Below are positions 1-9,721 of a DNA stretch of 64,000 bases, one piece after another. The stretch is from Afipia massiliensis (GTDB lineage Bacteria > Pseudomonadota > Alphaproteobacteria > Rhizobiales > Xanthobacteraceae), in the NCBI RefSeq assembly GCF_014203115.1, contig NZ_JACHIJ010000002.1:186001-250000 (forward strand), read 5' to 3'. The translations under genes and the position numbers were made by a program. The first letter of the stretch is position 1; each line of letters opens with the position of its first letter. The notes beneath the pieces were generated by a model that made no database searches, was not told the DNA's origin, and worked only from the letters and a program-made list of their open reading frames with translations.

Positions 1-535
1 GTTCTCCGGTGAAAGCCCAGAGGTCGTCAATCGCGGTTTGCGCGCGGCGATGGCTTTCTTCCGTTCCGTCCCCGAGCCGGATCATCCACTCCGATGTATG
101 CCGCAGATGATAGGCGCTTTCCTTCTCGGATTTCGCAGCGATCGCCGCCAGCGTCTCATCCTTGGATTTCATCATCGCGCGCCAATAGGGATCGGCGAAG
201 GCTGAGTAGAAAAACTGCCGCACAATGGTGCGCGCAAAATCGCCGTTCGGCTGCTCGACCAGCAGAAGGTTGCGATACTGCCGGACGTCGCGCAGGTAGG
301 CATACTTGTCTTCGTCGTTGCCCACGCCTTCGACCTTGGCAGCGTAGGTGTAGAGCTCGCGCGCCTGCCCGATCAGATCGAGGCCCATATTGGCGAGCGC
401 CATGTCCTCTTCCATCATCGGGGCGTGTCCGCACCATTCGGACACGCGGTGCCCGAGGATCAGCGCGTCATCGGCCCGGCGCAGCGCGTAAAGCACGAGC
501 GGACTTTCAGAAATACTGATGGAAGACGTTGCCAT
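1..535 (-). CDS. paaC: PaaC, phenylacetyl-CoA 1,2-epoxidase structural subunit (partial)
   Basis: Open reading frame from ATG at 535 running leftward off the window edge; about 178 N-terminal residues are visible. The protein starts MATSSISISE and contains stretches such as HRVSEWCGHAP, MALANMGLDLIGQARELY and VRQYRNLLLVEQPNGDF, which I recognise as PaaC. PaaC is the catalytically inactive ferritin-like partner of PaaA in the multicomponent epoxidase that turns phenylacetyl-CoA into ring-1,2-epoxyphenylacetyl-CoA. It follows paaA and paaB in the same direction, but a 129-bp gap holding a palindromic repeat separates it from paaB. paaD and paaE would be expected beyond the left edge. The C-terminus is missing only because the window ends. 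Confidence 0.9.
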   Translation of the reverse strand, partial: MATSSISISESPLVLYALRRADDALILGHRVSEWCGHAPMMEEDMALANMGLDLIGQARELYTYAAKVEGVGNDEDKYAYLRDVRQYRNLLLVEQPNGDFARTIVRQFFYSAFADPYWRAMMKSKDETLAAIAAKSEKESAYHLRHTSEWMIRLGDGTEESHRRAQTAIDDLWAFTGE

Positions 536-552
536 GGTTCAATACTCGCGAT

Positions 553-651
553 GTCATTCCGGGATGCGCCTCTTGGCGCAGACCCGGAATCCATGTGCCA
601 GCGATGGTATGGATTCCGGGTTCGCTCGTTTCACTCGCGCCCCGGAATGAC
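553..651. repeat. REP-like composite palindrome between paaB and paaC
   Basis: Outer arms GTCATTCCGGG (553-563) and CCCGGAATGAC (641-651) are exact reverse complements. Inside lie a small hairpin of GCGCC and GGCGC around TCTT (566-579) and a second pair CCGGAATCCAT / ATGGATTCCGG near 584-594 and 609-619. The whole can fold into a cruciform or long stem-loop. Similar CATTCCGGG palindromes are frequent in intergenic DNA of Bradyrhizobium relatives. If transcribed with the operon it would sit just upstream of the paaC start region and could affect mRNA stability or cause partial termination. Confidence 0.75.
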
Positions 652-664
652 GAGTGAATGCCAA

Positions 665-952
665 TTACATATGGCCGACTTCGTCGGGCACGTCATAGAA
701 GGTCGGATGGCGATAGATCTTCGACATCGCCGGCTCGAACATCATGCCCTTCTCGGACGGATCGGACGCGATGATCGCGTTCGACGGCACGATCCAGATC
801 GACAGTCCCTCGCCGCGCCGCGTGTAGATGTCCCGCGCCGCCTGAAGCGCCAGCGTCGCGTCAGCAGCATGCAACGATCCGACATGCTTGTGGGCAAGGC
901 CGTTCCGGCTGCGGATGAAAACTTCCCAAAGCTGGGTGTTCTGAGTGGTCAT
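665..952 (-). CDS. paaB: PaaB, phenylacetyl-CoA epoxidase small subunit
   Basis: 95 residues, the normal PaaB length. The sequence has the typical opening TTQNTQLWEVFIRSRNGLAH followed by HKHVGSLHAADATLALQAAR and ends in VPDEVGHM. PaaB is the small subunit of the PaaABCE epoxidase and is needed for a functional complex with PaaAC. The start ATG at 952 is preceded by an excellent ribosome site, AGGAGG with 4 bases to the ATG. The gene begins 8 bp after the paaA stop, so the two are surely co-transcribed. Confidence 0.93.
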   Translation of the reverse strand: MTTQNTQLWEVFIRSRNGLAHKHVGSLHAADATLALQAARDIYTRRGEGLSIWIVPSNAIIASDPSEKGMMFEPAMSKIYRHPTFYDVPDEVGHM

Positions 953-960
953 GACACCTC

Positions 961-1956
961 CTAAGCCGCAACCGCAGCGGTGCGGCGCGCCTGTTGTTTC
1001 TCCGCATAAGCGGCCGCCGCTTCACGCACCCACGCGCCTTCGTCGTGGGCTTTGCGGCGCGCGGCGATGCGGTCACGGTTGCATGGGCCGTTGCCCGAAA
1101 GCACCTGCTTGAATTCGTTCCAGTCGATCGCGCCGTAGTCCCAGTGGCCGGTCGCCTCGTTCCACTTCAGGTCGGCGTCCGGGATCGTGAGGCCGAGATA
1201 GTGGGCCTGAGGGACGGTCGCATCGATGAACTTCTGACGCAGGTCGTCGTTCGAGAACCGCTTGATCTTCCACTGCGTGGACTGATCGCTGTGCTGGCTG
1301 AGCTGGTCCGGCGGACCGAACATCATCAGGCAGGGCCACCACCAGCGGTCCAGCGCGTTTTGCGCCATGGCCTTCTGCTCCTCGGTGCCACGCGACAGCG
1401 TCAGCATGATCTCGTAGCCCTGACGCTGGTGGAACGACTCTTCCTTGCAGACGCGGATCATCGCGCGCGCGTAAGGACCGTACGAACAACGGCAGAGCGG
1501 GATCTGGTTCATGATGGCCGCGCCATCGACCAGCCAGCCGATCGCGCCGATGTCGGCCCAGGTCGGCGTCGGATAATTGAAGATCGAGGAATACTTCGCC
1601 TTGCCGCTCAGCATCAGGTCGACAAGTTCTTCACGCGATGAGCCAAGCGTCTCGGCCGCCGCGTAGAGATAGAGCCCGTGACCGCACTCATCCTGCACCT
1701 TGGCCAGAAGCGCGGCCTTGCGGCGCAGCGTCGGCGCACGGGTGATCCAGTTGCCTTCCGGCAGCATGCCGACGATTTCGGAATGGGCGTGCTGGGAAAT
1801 CTGGCGCGTCAGCGTCTTGCGATACGCGGCCGGCATCCAGTCGTTCGCCTCGATGCGATCATCGGCATCAATGCGCGCCTGGAAATGCGCCGCACGTTCC
1901 GCGTCCTCGACATGAACGACTTCGGCTTCCGATGTGTTGAGCGCTTGCGTGTACAT
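961..1956 (-). CDS. paaA: PaaA, phenylacetyl-CoA epoxidase catalytic diiron subunit
   Basis: 331 residues starting [10 protein letters not shown]. This ATG is chosen over a longer open frame reaching 2313 because GGAGG lies just upstream and the longer frame would overlap paaX. Diiron carboxylate motifs of the ferritin-like fold are visible: E90-x-x-H93 (QDECGHG) and E173-x-x-H176 (KEESFHQ), with E60 a likely further ligand. PaaA binds phenylacetyl-CoA and, with PaaC, PaaB and the reductase PaaE, epoxidises the aromatic ring, the first oxygenation step of aerobic hybrid phenylacetate catabolism. It is the first gene of the structural operon, 56 bp behind the repressor gene paaX. Confidence 0.95.
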   Translation of the reverse strand: MYTQALNTSEAEVVHVEDAERAAHFQARIDADDRIEANDWMPAAYRKTLTRQISQHAHSEIVGMLPEGNWITRAPTLRRKAALLAKVQDECGHGLYLYAAAETLGSSREELVDLMLSGKAKYSSIFNYPTPTWADIGAIGWLVDGAAIMNQIPLCRCSYGPYARAMIRVCKEESFHQRQGYEIMLTLSRGTEEQKAMAQNALDRWWWPCLMMFGPPDQLSQHSDQSTQWKIKRFSNDDLRQKFIDATVPQAHYLGLTIPDADLKWNEATGHWDYGAIDWNEFKQVLSGNGPCNRDRIAARRKAHDEGAWVREAAAAYAEKQQARRTAAVAA

Positions 1957-1983
1957 CGCCGTTTCCTCCAGGAGACGCCGATT

Positions 1984-2031
1984 AAAATATAACAAAAATA
2001 TCGTATCGCAAGTTATTTCTGTAACATATTG
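1984..2031 (-). promoter_or_regulatory. Candidate paaA promoter and PaaX operator
   Basis: The 56 bp between paaX and paaA is strikingly AT-rich compared with its surroundings. On the minus strand a TTGCGA (2011-2006) is followed 14-16 bases later by TATATT/TATTTT (1991-1984). AT-rich half-sites AAATAAC and GTTATATTT (reverse complement AAATATAAC) flank it as an imperfect dyad overlapping the paaX stop. In other bacteria PaaX binds imperfect dyads over paa promoters and is released by phenylacetyl-CoA. Assignment as the operator is inference. Confidence 0.35.
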
Positions 2032-2906
2032 CGCTGCACGTCCGAAAACCGACGCTTGAGTTCCGGCCCCGGCGGACGCAGCGAACCTGTTGCGCTCTCC
2101 CCATGCGCGTCCAGCCAGGATTCGGAAGCAGGCAGAAGGGCTTGATAAAGCCGAGCACAGAATTGCCGCGCTTCGAGCGCAGGCCATGCGGGCGGCAACA
2201 ACGACGCGGGAAGCAGCGGATCGCGCAGGATCACCCGCCTGTAGTGATGGATCAAAAGCACCCGGGCGAGGATGGCATCCGCCGGAACCATGTTGTCGGC
2301 ATCGCTGACCCAAGCCTCCAGCGGCGCAAAGGTTTTCATGAACTCGCGATACGACTCTGCGGTCCGCTCCAGTGACCAGCTCGCATCGACCAGCCGCCGC
2401 CCCGTGGCATCGTCAGCCGACACCTCAAGCCGGATCGCGCCGGCGGCGATCGACGGCAGCGAAACATTGGACGGCGCCACCCAGACGCCAGGCATCGGGC
2501 TGCCGAAGCCAGCCTCGGTCAAAGCCGTGCGCGATGCTTCGCGGTCCGCTCCGTTTCCGATCAGCAGGAGCTCGAAGCGCCCGGCCCAGTCCGACGAATG
2601 CGGGTTATAGACATGCTCGACGGCCGTTTCGAACCGCTCGCGCCCGCTCTTTGCGAGCTTGTAGAAGCTCTTCCGGCCCACCTTGTCCCGGTCGAGCCAG
2701 CCATCGGTGGCGAGCCGCGACACCGCAGTCCGTACCACGCCCCCGTCGGTTCCCAGCATGTCCAGGAACTGCAGAAGCGTTCCCAGCCAGACCGACCCGC
2801 CGCGTGGCAGAATCGCATCGCCGTAGAACGTGATGATGAGGGAGCCGGTGCGAGACGGTTCGCGTTTGAATCGGCTGACGATGCGGGAAAGCGATGGGTG
2901 ACTCAT
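2013..2906 (-). CDS. paaX: PaaX-family repressor of phenylacetate catabolism
   Basis: 297 residues. The N-terminal winged-helix region includes [17 protein letters not shown] and [19 protein letters not shown], followed by the [11 protein letters not shown] segment and a C-terminal domain with [20 protein letters not shown], all characteristic of PaaX. PaaX represses paa genes in the absence of phenylacetyl-CoA. The position directly upstream of paaA in the same direction fits local regulation. The ATG at 2906 is the first in frame and gives the usual family length. The gene ends only 56 bp before the paaA start, inside the AT-rich putative operator. Confidence 0.92.
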   Translation of the reverse strand: MSHPSLSRIVSRFKREPSRTGSLIITFYGDAILPRGGSVWLGTLLQFLDMLGTDGGVVRTAVSRLATDGWLDRDKVGRKSFYKLAKSGRERFETAVEHVYNPHSSDWAGRFELLLIGNGADREASRTALTEAGFGSPMPGVWVAPSNVSLPSIAAGAIRLEVSADDATGRRLVDASWSLERTAESYREFMKTFAPLEAWVSDADNMVPADAILARVLLIHHYRRVILRDPLLPASLLPPAWPALEARQFCARLYQALLPASESWLDAHGESATGSLRPPGPELKRRFSDVQRNMLQK

Positions 2907-2960
2907 GGCCCCGCAGCATAGTGCATTCCATCGGGCGGGCGAGCCCGGAAGAGAAGCACG

Positions 2961-3158
2961 CTAAAGAAACGCTGCTTCGGTAATCAGCGCGGCAAACAAG
3001 CATCTTACCGTCCATTCCGGACAAGCTAGATGAGCTTCTTCATCTAAAATCTGAGGAATTTCAGGGAGAGACTGCCCTGATTGCCAGTCTACGGCCGCTA
3101 GGCTTCCATCCATATTGACGCCAAGGGACATCGTCAGCGCAGAGAGCGCTTTGTCCAT
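2961..3158 (-). CDS. Possible small hypothetical protein (65 aa)
   Basis: A 65-codon frame from ATG at 3158 with GAGG about 8 bases upstream, ending 54 bp before paaX. The protein (MDKALSALTM...) is weakly acidic with two cysteines (C46, C53) and no signal peptide or clear domain. A longer version from 3200 would overlap the small membrane gene upstream. I do not recognise it. Support is limited to the ribosome site, the orientation matching its neighbours and the otherwise empty interval, so it may be spurious. Confidence 0.3.
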   Translation of the reverse strand: MDKALSALTMSLGVNMDGSLAAVDWQSGQSLPEIPQILDEEAHLACPEWTVRCLFAALITEAAFL

Positions 3159-3181
3159 AGCGACCGCCTCAAACCGGGCGA

Positions 3182-3328
3182 TCAGACGTGAAAATGCCAA
3201 ACCAGCAGAACGACGCCCAACACCGCTGCGCCGCTGAGTACCCAGCCGGCAACGTAAGCGGCGTTCTCAAGACCCAGATCGTGCATGTTCTCTGTCGGCA
3301 CCTGGTGGACACGCCAATGGTCAGCCAT
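3182..3328 (-). CDS. Small single-pass membrane peptide (48 aa)
   Basis: A 48-codon gene from ATG at 3328 to TGA at 3182-3184, preceded by GGAGG with 5 bases to the ATG. The product begins MADHWRVHQVPTEN, has a polar N-terminal 20 residues and then one hydrophobic segment at about residues 24-44 (YVAGWVLSGAAVLGVVLLVW), ending HFHV. It looks like a real small membrane protein because the ribosome site is strong and the hydrophobic helix is cleanly bounded. I do not recognise the family. It lies alone between the aldehyde dehydrogenase and paaX. Confidence 0.6.
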   Translation of the reverse strand: MADHWRVHQVPTENMHDLGLENAAYVAGWVLSGAAVLGVVLLVWHFHV

Positions 3329-3429
3329 CGCAGCCTCCAATGAAGCCTCCCTGTGAGAGACAATCGCGAACCTGCATGGAGGTTCCGCTACTCACCTAAA
3401 TTCGGCGAGGCGGCCTTGTTATCGGAGAG

Positions 3430-4962
<1,533 letters not shown>

Positions 4963-5146
4963 TTCCGACTCCCACTCGGCGACTTCACCAAAGAGATGAT
5001 CAGGCTCAAGCAGTTCCGTGTCATCGAGACACGACCCGCGTTTCCGCCGTTCAAATATTGCGCGTTCTTCGACAAGCGAAGACCGCAGCCTCTTGCGATC
5101 ATCATCGCAGAGCTACAGTACGCCGGGTTCGTAGTTGTATGAAGAA

Positions 5147-5221
5147 TGGCGCTCCCTAGCGGAATCGAACCGCTCTCTCCACCGTGAAAGGGTGGCGTCC
5201 TAACCGATAGACGAAGGGAGC
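5147..5221 (-). tRNA. tRNA-Glu (anticodon TTC)
   Basis: Read on the minus strand, the 7-bp acceptor stem GCTCCCT pairs with AGGGAGC. The anticodon arm is CCACC-CTTTCAC-GGTGG with anticodon TTC, and the T-arm contains GGTTCGATTCC. Discriminator G (5150) is followed by a genome-encoded CCA (5149-5147), giving 75 nt in total. The tRNA reads glutamate GAA/GAG codons. No integrase or duplicated 3' end was seen next to it, so there is no sign that it serves as an island attachment site here. Confidence 0.95.
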
Positions 5222-5304
5222 GAAAAGGCTGCAACCGCTGCGCACCGGGTGGTACGTGGACCGTTGTCTTTTCGCCTTGGATCAAGTCATTTAATCGCAC
5301 AAAA

Positions 5305-5322
5305 TCAATGCGTTAGCATTGA
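5305..5322. other. Short perfect hairpin upstream of the cyclase-family gene
   Basis: TCAATGC (5305-5311), loop GTTA, GCATTGA (5316-5322). It lies in the 281-bp interval between tRNA-Glu and the cyclase gene, which otherwise shows no gene. It could be an operator for a dimeric regulator or a stem in the mRNA leader; no function can be assigned. Confidence 0.3.
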
Positions 5323-5502
5323 CCTGAGTGGCAACGAACCGCAACCCCGTGAGGTGATTTGGCCGACGCGGGGGAACGTATAAAGGCGTTTCGCGACTGC
5401 GGCAAGCCGCCAGATGCCCCGGCTTGAGCGGTGTGCGTAACTTCATGCACACTCCCTTGAGACCTGCCGCCCGCAGTGGGCCGGGCCGCCGGAGCGCCAA
5501 GC

Positions 5503-6279
5503 ATGACCCGCAAGCTGATCGACATTTCCGTACCGCTGCAAAACGACGTGCCAGCGGATCCTCCGGGCGGCCATCCCACGATCCAGTATATCGACCATCA
5601 GCAGGGATTGCCGCGAATGCTGCAGTTCTTCGACGGATTGAAGAAAGAAGACCTGCCCGACGGCCAGGGCTGGGCCGTGGAGCAGGTCAGCCTCTCCACG
5701 CACAACGGCACCCACCTCGATGCGCCCTATCACTTTCATCCGACCATGAACCGCGGCGAGCGCTCATGGACGATCGATGAAGTTCCGCTGGAATGGTGTT
5801 TCCAGCCCGGCGTGAAACTGGACTTCCGTCATTTTCCCGACGGCTATGTCGCGACCGCCGCCGATGTCGAAAGCGAACTGAAGCGGATCGAACACACCCT
5901 CAAACCGCTCGAGATCGTCGTCGTCAACACCAGCGCCGGCGCGAAGTACGGCCGGCAGGATTACGTCACGTCCGGTTGCGGGATGGGCTACGAGGCAACG
6001 ATGTATCTGCTGGAGCGCGGCGTGCGGCTCACCGGCATCGATGGCTGGAGCTGGGACGCGCCGTTCGTCTACACCGCGAAGAAGTATGCCGAGACTAAAG
6101 ACGCCAGCCTGATCTGGGAAGGTCACAAGGCCGGCCGCCACATCGGCTATTGCCACCTCGAAAAGCTGCACAATTTAGAACAATTGCCATCGACCGGATT
6201 CACCGTGTCATGCTTCCCGGTTAAGATCGAGCGTGCATCAGCCGGCTGGACCCGCGCAGTCGCGATCCTCGACGCGTAG
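5503..6279 (+). CDS. Cyclase-family metal-dependent hydrolase (kynurenine formamidase / isatin hydrolase-like)
   Basis: 258 residues from ATG at 5503, chosen because the nine-codon longer alternative begins with GTG and adds sequence outside the family start. The opening LIDISVPLQNDVPADPPGG and the metal-binding motif STHNGTHLDAPYHFHP place it in the cyclase superfamily (Pfam PF04199). Members hydrolyse amide or cyclic amide bonds at a Mn or Zn site, for example N-formylkynurenine or isatin. The length is normal. It stands alone, divergent from the tRNA, so the substrate cannot be inferred from context. Confidence 0.8.
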   Translation: MTRKLIDISVPLQNDVPADPPGGHPTIQYIDHQQGLPRMLQFFDGLKKEDLPDGQGWAVEQVSLSTHNGTHLDAPYHFHPTMNRGERSWTIDEVPLEWCFQPGVKLDFRHFPDGYVATAADVESELKRIEHTLKPLEIVVVNTSAGAKYGRQDYVTSGCGMGYEATMYLLERGVRLTGIDGWSWDAPFVYTAKKYAETKDASLIWEGHKAGRHIGYCHLEKLHNLEQLPSTGFTVSCFPVKIERASAGWTRAVAILDA

Positions 6280-6366
6280 ACTGAGCCGGGTGGCGCTTAC
6301 AACCCCATCAGCCCAGGACTAAGCTGGCCGTAACGGCAGACCGAAACCAGGAACAGGAGACCGTCC

Positions 6367-6939
6367 ATGACGATGCCTCAGGATGTCGCCGGGCTTCATG
6401 AGCGAATGAAGGAAGCCGTCAAGGCGAACTGGAAAGCCTTCCTGATCGAGGGCATCGTTCTGGTGATCTTGGGGATGGCTGCGATTGCGATTCCGTTGCT
6501 CGCCAGCATCGCAGTCACGATCTTCCTCGGCTGGCTGTTCCTGATCAGCGGCGCGGTCGGGCTCTACCTCACCTTCACCACGCGCGACATGCCCGGCTTC
6601 TGGTGGTCGCTGCTCTCGGCAGTGCTCGCACTTGCCGCTGGCATCATCCTGATTGTTCAGCCTGTGGCGGGAACGCTGACGCTCACGCTCGTGGTCAGCG
6701 CCTACTTCATCGCCGAAGGCATCACCACAATCATGTATGCCCTCGCCCATCGCAGTGAACTTTCCGGGCGCTGGGGATGGCTGCTCGTGTCGGGCATCGT
6801 CGATCTGGTGGTGGCTGCGCTGATCATCGCAGGGCTTCCCGGATCAGCCGCGTGGGCCATCGGACTGCTCGTCGGCATCAACCTCGTGTTCGGCGGCACC
6901 TCCCTGATCGGGATGGCGCTCGCCGCGCGAAAGGCCTGA
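6367..6939 (+). CDS. HdeD-family integral membrane protein
   Basis: 190 residues with six hydrophobic segments, the first being FLIEGIVLVILGMAAIAIPLL and later ones including VTIFLGWLFLISGAVGLYL and WGWLLVSGIVDLVVAALII. The repeated pattern of paired helices and the G-x-x-x-hydrophobic spacing match the DUF308/HdeD family, linked in enteric bacteria to acid resistance at high cell density. ATG at 6367 is preceded by AGGAGA (6356-6361). It converges with a small secreted protein gene 17 bp downstream. The physiological role here is unknown. Confidence 0.8.
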   Translation: MTMPQDVAGLHERMKEAVKANWKAFLIEGIVLVILGMAAIAIPLLASIAVTIFLGWLFLISGAVGLYLTFTTRDMPGFWWSLLSAVLALAAGIILIVQPVAGTLTLTLVVSAYFIAEGITTIMYALAHRSELSGRWGWLLVSGIVDLVVAALIIAGLPGSAAWAIGLLVGINLVFGGTSLIGMALAARKA

Positions 6940-6956
6940 CGGTTCGAGACTGCTGC

Positions 6957-7217
6957 CTAACAGCCTCGGCAAATGCTCTTGATCTTGCGATCGAGCGCCT
7001 TGTCTTCGGCCGATTCCGTATAGTTCTTTTCCTCAAGGGTCGGCACATCGCTCGCGCGCGGCTGCCGATGTCCGACAGGTGCCTGCGGAATGCCGCCCGA
7101 ATTCGTCGTCGCCGAGGGTGTCGCGGGACCGGATGTTGTTCCACTTTTGCTTTGCGCCAGTGCACCTGACGTGGCCAGCAGCAGGACCATCATGGCCATC
7201 GGGATGGATTTTCTCAT
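6957..7217 (-). CDS. Small secreted protein of unknown function
   Basis: 86 residues from ATG at 7217, with GAGG seven bases upstream. The N-terminus MRKSIPMAMMVLLLATSGALA is a clear Sec signal peptide with predicted cleavage after A21. The mature part is Ser/Thr/Gly-rich, then charged (EEKNYTESAEDKALDRKIKS), and ends ICRGC with two cysteines. I recognise no domain. It is the last of a leftward series that begins with epmA. Confidence 0.65.
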   Translation of the reverse strand: MRKSIPMAMMVLLLATSGALAQSKSGTTSGPATPSATTNSGGIPQAPVGHRQPRASDVPTLEEKNYTESAEDKALDRKIKSICRGC

Positions 7218-7257
7218 GTCACACCTCACCAATGTGATTCCTCAGCGCGAGATCACT

Positions 7258-7455
7258 CTACTGGGAACGATTGGGATTTTCTATCGTTCCGCAGTTGCGT
7301 CTTCCTTGCGCCGCACAATCCTGCACCTTGCGCAGATCCGCCATCGATCCGAGCAGCCAGATACCGGCGACCACAAGCAGGACGAAAAAGCCGAACATCA
7401 CCGCATTTTCGACAGCTCGATTGCCGTCGTTTTCGGGAGGTTCGGGTCCCGCCAT
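7258..7455 (-). CDS. Small single-pass membrane protein
   Basis: 65 residues. A polar acidic N-terminus is followed by one transmembrane helix at about residues 18-37 (NAVMFGFFVLLVVAGIWLLG) and a basic C-terminal tail with C47 and C55 in DCAAQGRRNC. It starts 11 bp after the epmB stop in the same direction, so it is probably co-transcribed with the EF-P modification genes, although a functional link is only a suggestion from position. Family not recognised. Confidence 0.6.
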   Translation of the reverse strand: MAGPEPPENDGNRAVENAVMFGFFVLLVVAGIWLLGSMADLRKVQDCAAQGRRNCGTIENPNRSQ

Positions 7456-7466
7456 CGTTGAGCTGC

Positions 7467-8534
7467 CTACTCTGCAGGCGGATAAAGATGAACATCACCG
7501 CAGTAGTCCGCAACACGATAACGGTCTTCCGCGTCTTCACTTATCCGCGAGAGATACTGCGGCCCGACCGGCGCCTTGCCGTGACCGCCCGGAATGTCGA
7601 GCACGTAATCCGGCTGGCACAGTCCCGACACACGCCCGCGCAGATGCTGCATCAACTTCTGCCCTTCCTCCAGCGTCGTGCGCAAATGCGCCGTGCCCGG
7701 CGCAAGGTCGCCGTGATGCAAATAATACGGCTTGATGCGGCATTCGACGAAACCGCGCATCAGCGCCTCCAGCGTCTCCGGATCGTCGTTGACCCCGCGC
7801 AGCAGCACCGACTGGCTGACCATCGGAATACCCGCGTCGATGATCCGCGCGCAGGCGCCACGCGCCTCAGTCGTCAGTTCGCGCGGATGGTTGGCGTGGA
7901 CCGCGACCCATGTGGTCGCGCCGCTCACGCGCAAGGCGGCCACGGTCTCATCCGTCACGCGGCCCGGATCGGCAACCGGCACGCGGGTATGAATACGAAT
8001 GATCCTGACATGATCGATCGCGGCGAGATCATTCATGATCTCTTTCAACCTGCGCGCCGACAGCATCAGCGGATCGCCGCCGGTCAGGATCACCTCCCAG
8101 ATTTCCGGATGTGTGCGGATGTAATCCAAAGCACCGGCATAGGCCTCGTCGGAAAGCGCGGTCTCCTTGCCCGGCCCGACCATTTCGCGGCGGAAGCAGA
8201 ACCGGCAATACACCGCGCAGACATGCACGAGCTTGAACAGCACGCGATCCGGATAGCGGTGCACAATGCCGCTGACCGGCGAATGCGCATGATCGCCGAT
8301 GGGATCGGCGTTTTCATGAGGCTGAGTGACCAGTTCATCGGCGGAGGGAACGTATTGGCGTGCGATCGGATCGTGCGGATCGGACGTATCGATCAGCGCG
8401 GCCACAGCGGGTGTCACTGCGACCGCGTAGCGCGCCGCGACCTTTTCCAGCGCGGGTAGCTGCTCAGGAGACACGAGGCCATGCTCGATCAGGCCGGTTA
8501 CAGTTCGCAATGTTGCAGCGGCGCGGCGGGTCAT
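7467..8534 (-). CDS. epmB: EpmB, EF-P lysine 2,3-aminomutase (radical SAM)
   Basis: 355 residues. Radical-SAM cysteines C106, C110 and C113 form CAVYCRFC, and the PLP-binding lysine is probably K320 in DIPGGHGK, both as in the lysine 2,3-aminomutase family. The short length, without the extra C-terminal domain of catabolic KamA, fits the EF-P branch. EpmB converts alpha-lysine to (R)-beta-lysine for ligation to EF-P by EpmA. The start ATG overlaps the epmA stop by 4 bp (ATGA), and efp lies just beyond epmA, so the pathway assignment is strongly supported by context. Confidence 0.92.
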   Translation of the reverse strand: MTRRAAATLRTVTGLIEHGLVSPEQLPALEKVAARYAVAVTPAVAALIDTSDPHDPIARQYVPSADELVTQPHENADPIGDHAHSPVSGIVHRYPDRVLFKLVHVCAVYCRFCFRREMVGPGKETALSDEAYAGALDYIRTHPEIWEVILTGGDPLMLSARRLKEIMNDLAAIDHVRIIRIHTRVPVADPGRVTDETVAALRVSGATTWVAVHANHPRELTTEARGACARIIDAGIPMVSQSVLLRGVNDDPETLEALMRGFVECRIKPYYLHHGDLAPGTAHLRTTLEEGQKLMQHLRGRVSGLCQPDYVLDIPGGHGKAPVGPQYLSRISEDAEDRYRVADYCGDVHLYPPAE

Positions 8535-9583
8535 GCGTCACCTTCCTGCGGCGTCCAGACCACCTGATCGACCCGCGTTGCGCCGCTGGCCAGCATCACA
8601 AGGCGGTCGAACCCCAGCGCCACGCCACAGGCCTCCGGCATCCGCGTCATCGCCGCGAGGAAATCCTCGTCAAGCGGATAGCGTTCGCCGTACCGCCGCT
8701 CCTTCTCGTCCATCGCCGCGGTGAAGCGCAGCCGTTGTTCGCCTGCGTCGATCAATTCGCCGAAGCCGTTCGCGAGTTCGACCCCGCAGGCATAAACCTC
8801 GAACCGCTCGGCGACGCGCGGATCGGACGGCTTGGCGCGCGCCAGCGCCGATTCCGGCGCCGGATACTCATAGAGAATCGTCAAGCGGCCCAGCCCGAGA
8901 TTCGGTTCAATATGCTCGACCAGAACCTTGCTGAAGATGTCCGACCACGTGTCGTCCTCGGTGATGCGGACGTGATGTCCCGCCATCACTGCGAGCGCAT
9001 TGCGGTCCGCCTGTCCTTCGGGAATCGTTGCAAGCAAATCGATGGACGCGAAGCGCGAGAATGCATCCGCAACGGTCAGCAATTCCGGCGCGGCAAACGG
9101 GTCGGCGCTCTTGCCGCGGAATGAGAACGTCCCGATTCCCGTCTCCTGTGCCGCGCGCGCAATCACGACGATGCAATCGGCCATGACCGCTTCGTAGCCC
9201 TCATTGGCGCGGTACCATTCCAGCATTGTAAATTCCGGCAGATGCAGCAGGCCGCGCTCGCGATCCCTGAATACCCGGGCGAACTCCACAATCCTTGTCT
9301 CACCGGCGGCCAGCAGCTTCTTGCAGGCAAATTCGGGGGAGGTTCGGAGATAGTGCCTCGTCTTGTCGCCTGAAGCCGATGTCAGGTCCGCCGAGGGGGC
9401 ATGAAGATGTGTCTCGTTTCCGGGCGATTTCTGAAGAATTCCGGTTTCGACCTCGGTGAACCCCTCACCTCCGAACCACTCTCGCGTAGCCCGGGTAATG
9501 GCGCTCCGCGCCTGCAAAAACGGCTTGCGGTCCACATGGCGACCGGGCATCCACCAGGGGGAAGGTTCCTGTCCCGCATTCAT
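8531..9583 (-). CDS. epmA: EpmA, EF-P beta-lysine ligase (PoxA/GenX)
   Basis: 350 residues from ATG at 9583. It is a class II lysyl-tRNA synthetase-like core without an anticodon-binding domain. Motif 2 is seen in FRDRERGLLHLPEFTM (about 105-120) and motif 3 in GVALGFDRLVML near the C-terminus. EpmA adenylates beta-lysine and transfers it to the conserved lysine of EF-P. The start was chosen because the next upstream start would extend 35 residues with no family likeness into the efp promoter. The gene is coupled to epmB by an ATGA overlap and is divergent from efp (138 bp between). Confidence 0.93.
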   Translation of the reverse strand: MNAGQEPSPWWMPGRHVDRKPFLQARSAITRATREWFGGEGFTEVETGILQKSPGNETHLHAPSADLTSASGDKTRHYLRTSPEFACKKLLAAGETRIVEFARVFRDRERGLLHLPEFTMLEWYRANEGYEAVMADCIVVIARAAQETGIGTFSFRGKSADPFAAPELLTVADAFSRFASIDLLATIPEGQADRNALAVMAGHHVRITEDDTWSDIFSKVLVEHIEPNLGLGRLTILYEYPAPESALARAKPSDPRVAERFEVYACGVELANGFGELIDAGEQRLRFTAAMDEKERRYGERYPLDEDFLAAMTRMPEACGVALGFDRLVMLASGATRVDQVVWTPQEGDA

Positions 9584-9721
9584 GCGCGAAATGCCTGATT
9601 CCCTAGCAAAATGCTGGCTTTGGCGCTCCAAATCGTTATGTTGCGGCCCGAAACCGCCTTGCCGGACCTCGAAGCGCCGACCCGGCACCGCAACCGGCCC
9701 TGAACATTAGGAAACCTATCT

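Noticed and set aside
961-2313. PaaA with a 119-residue N-terminal extension
   Set aside because: The extension overlaps paaX, has no family likeness, and a strong ribosome site precedes the ATG at 1956.
5147-5502. tRNA-Glu as an attachment site of an integrated element
   Set aside because: No integrase, no repeated tRNA 3' end and only core-type genes on both sides.
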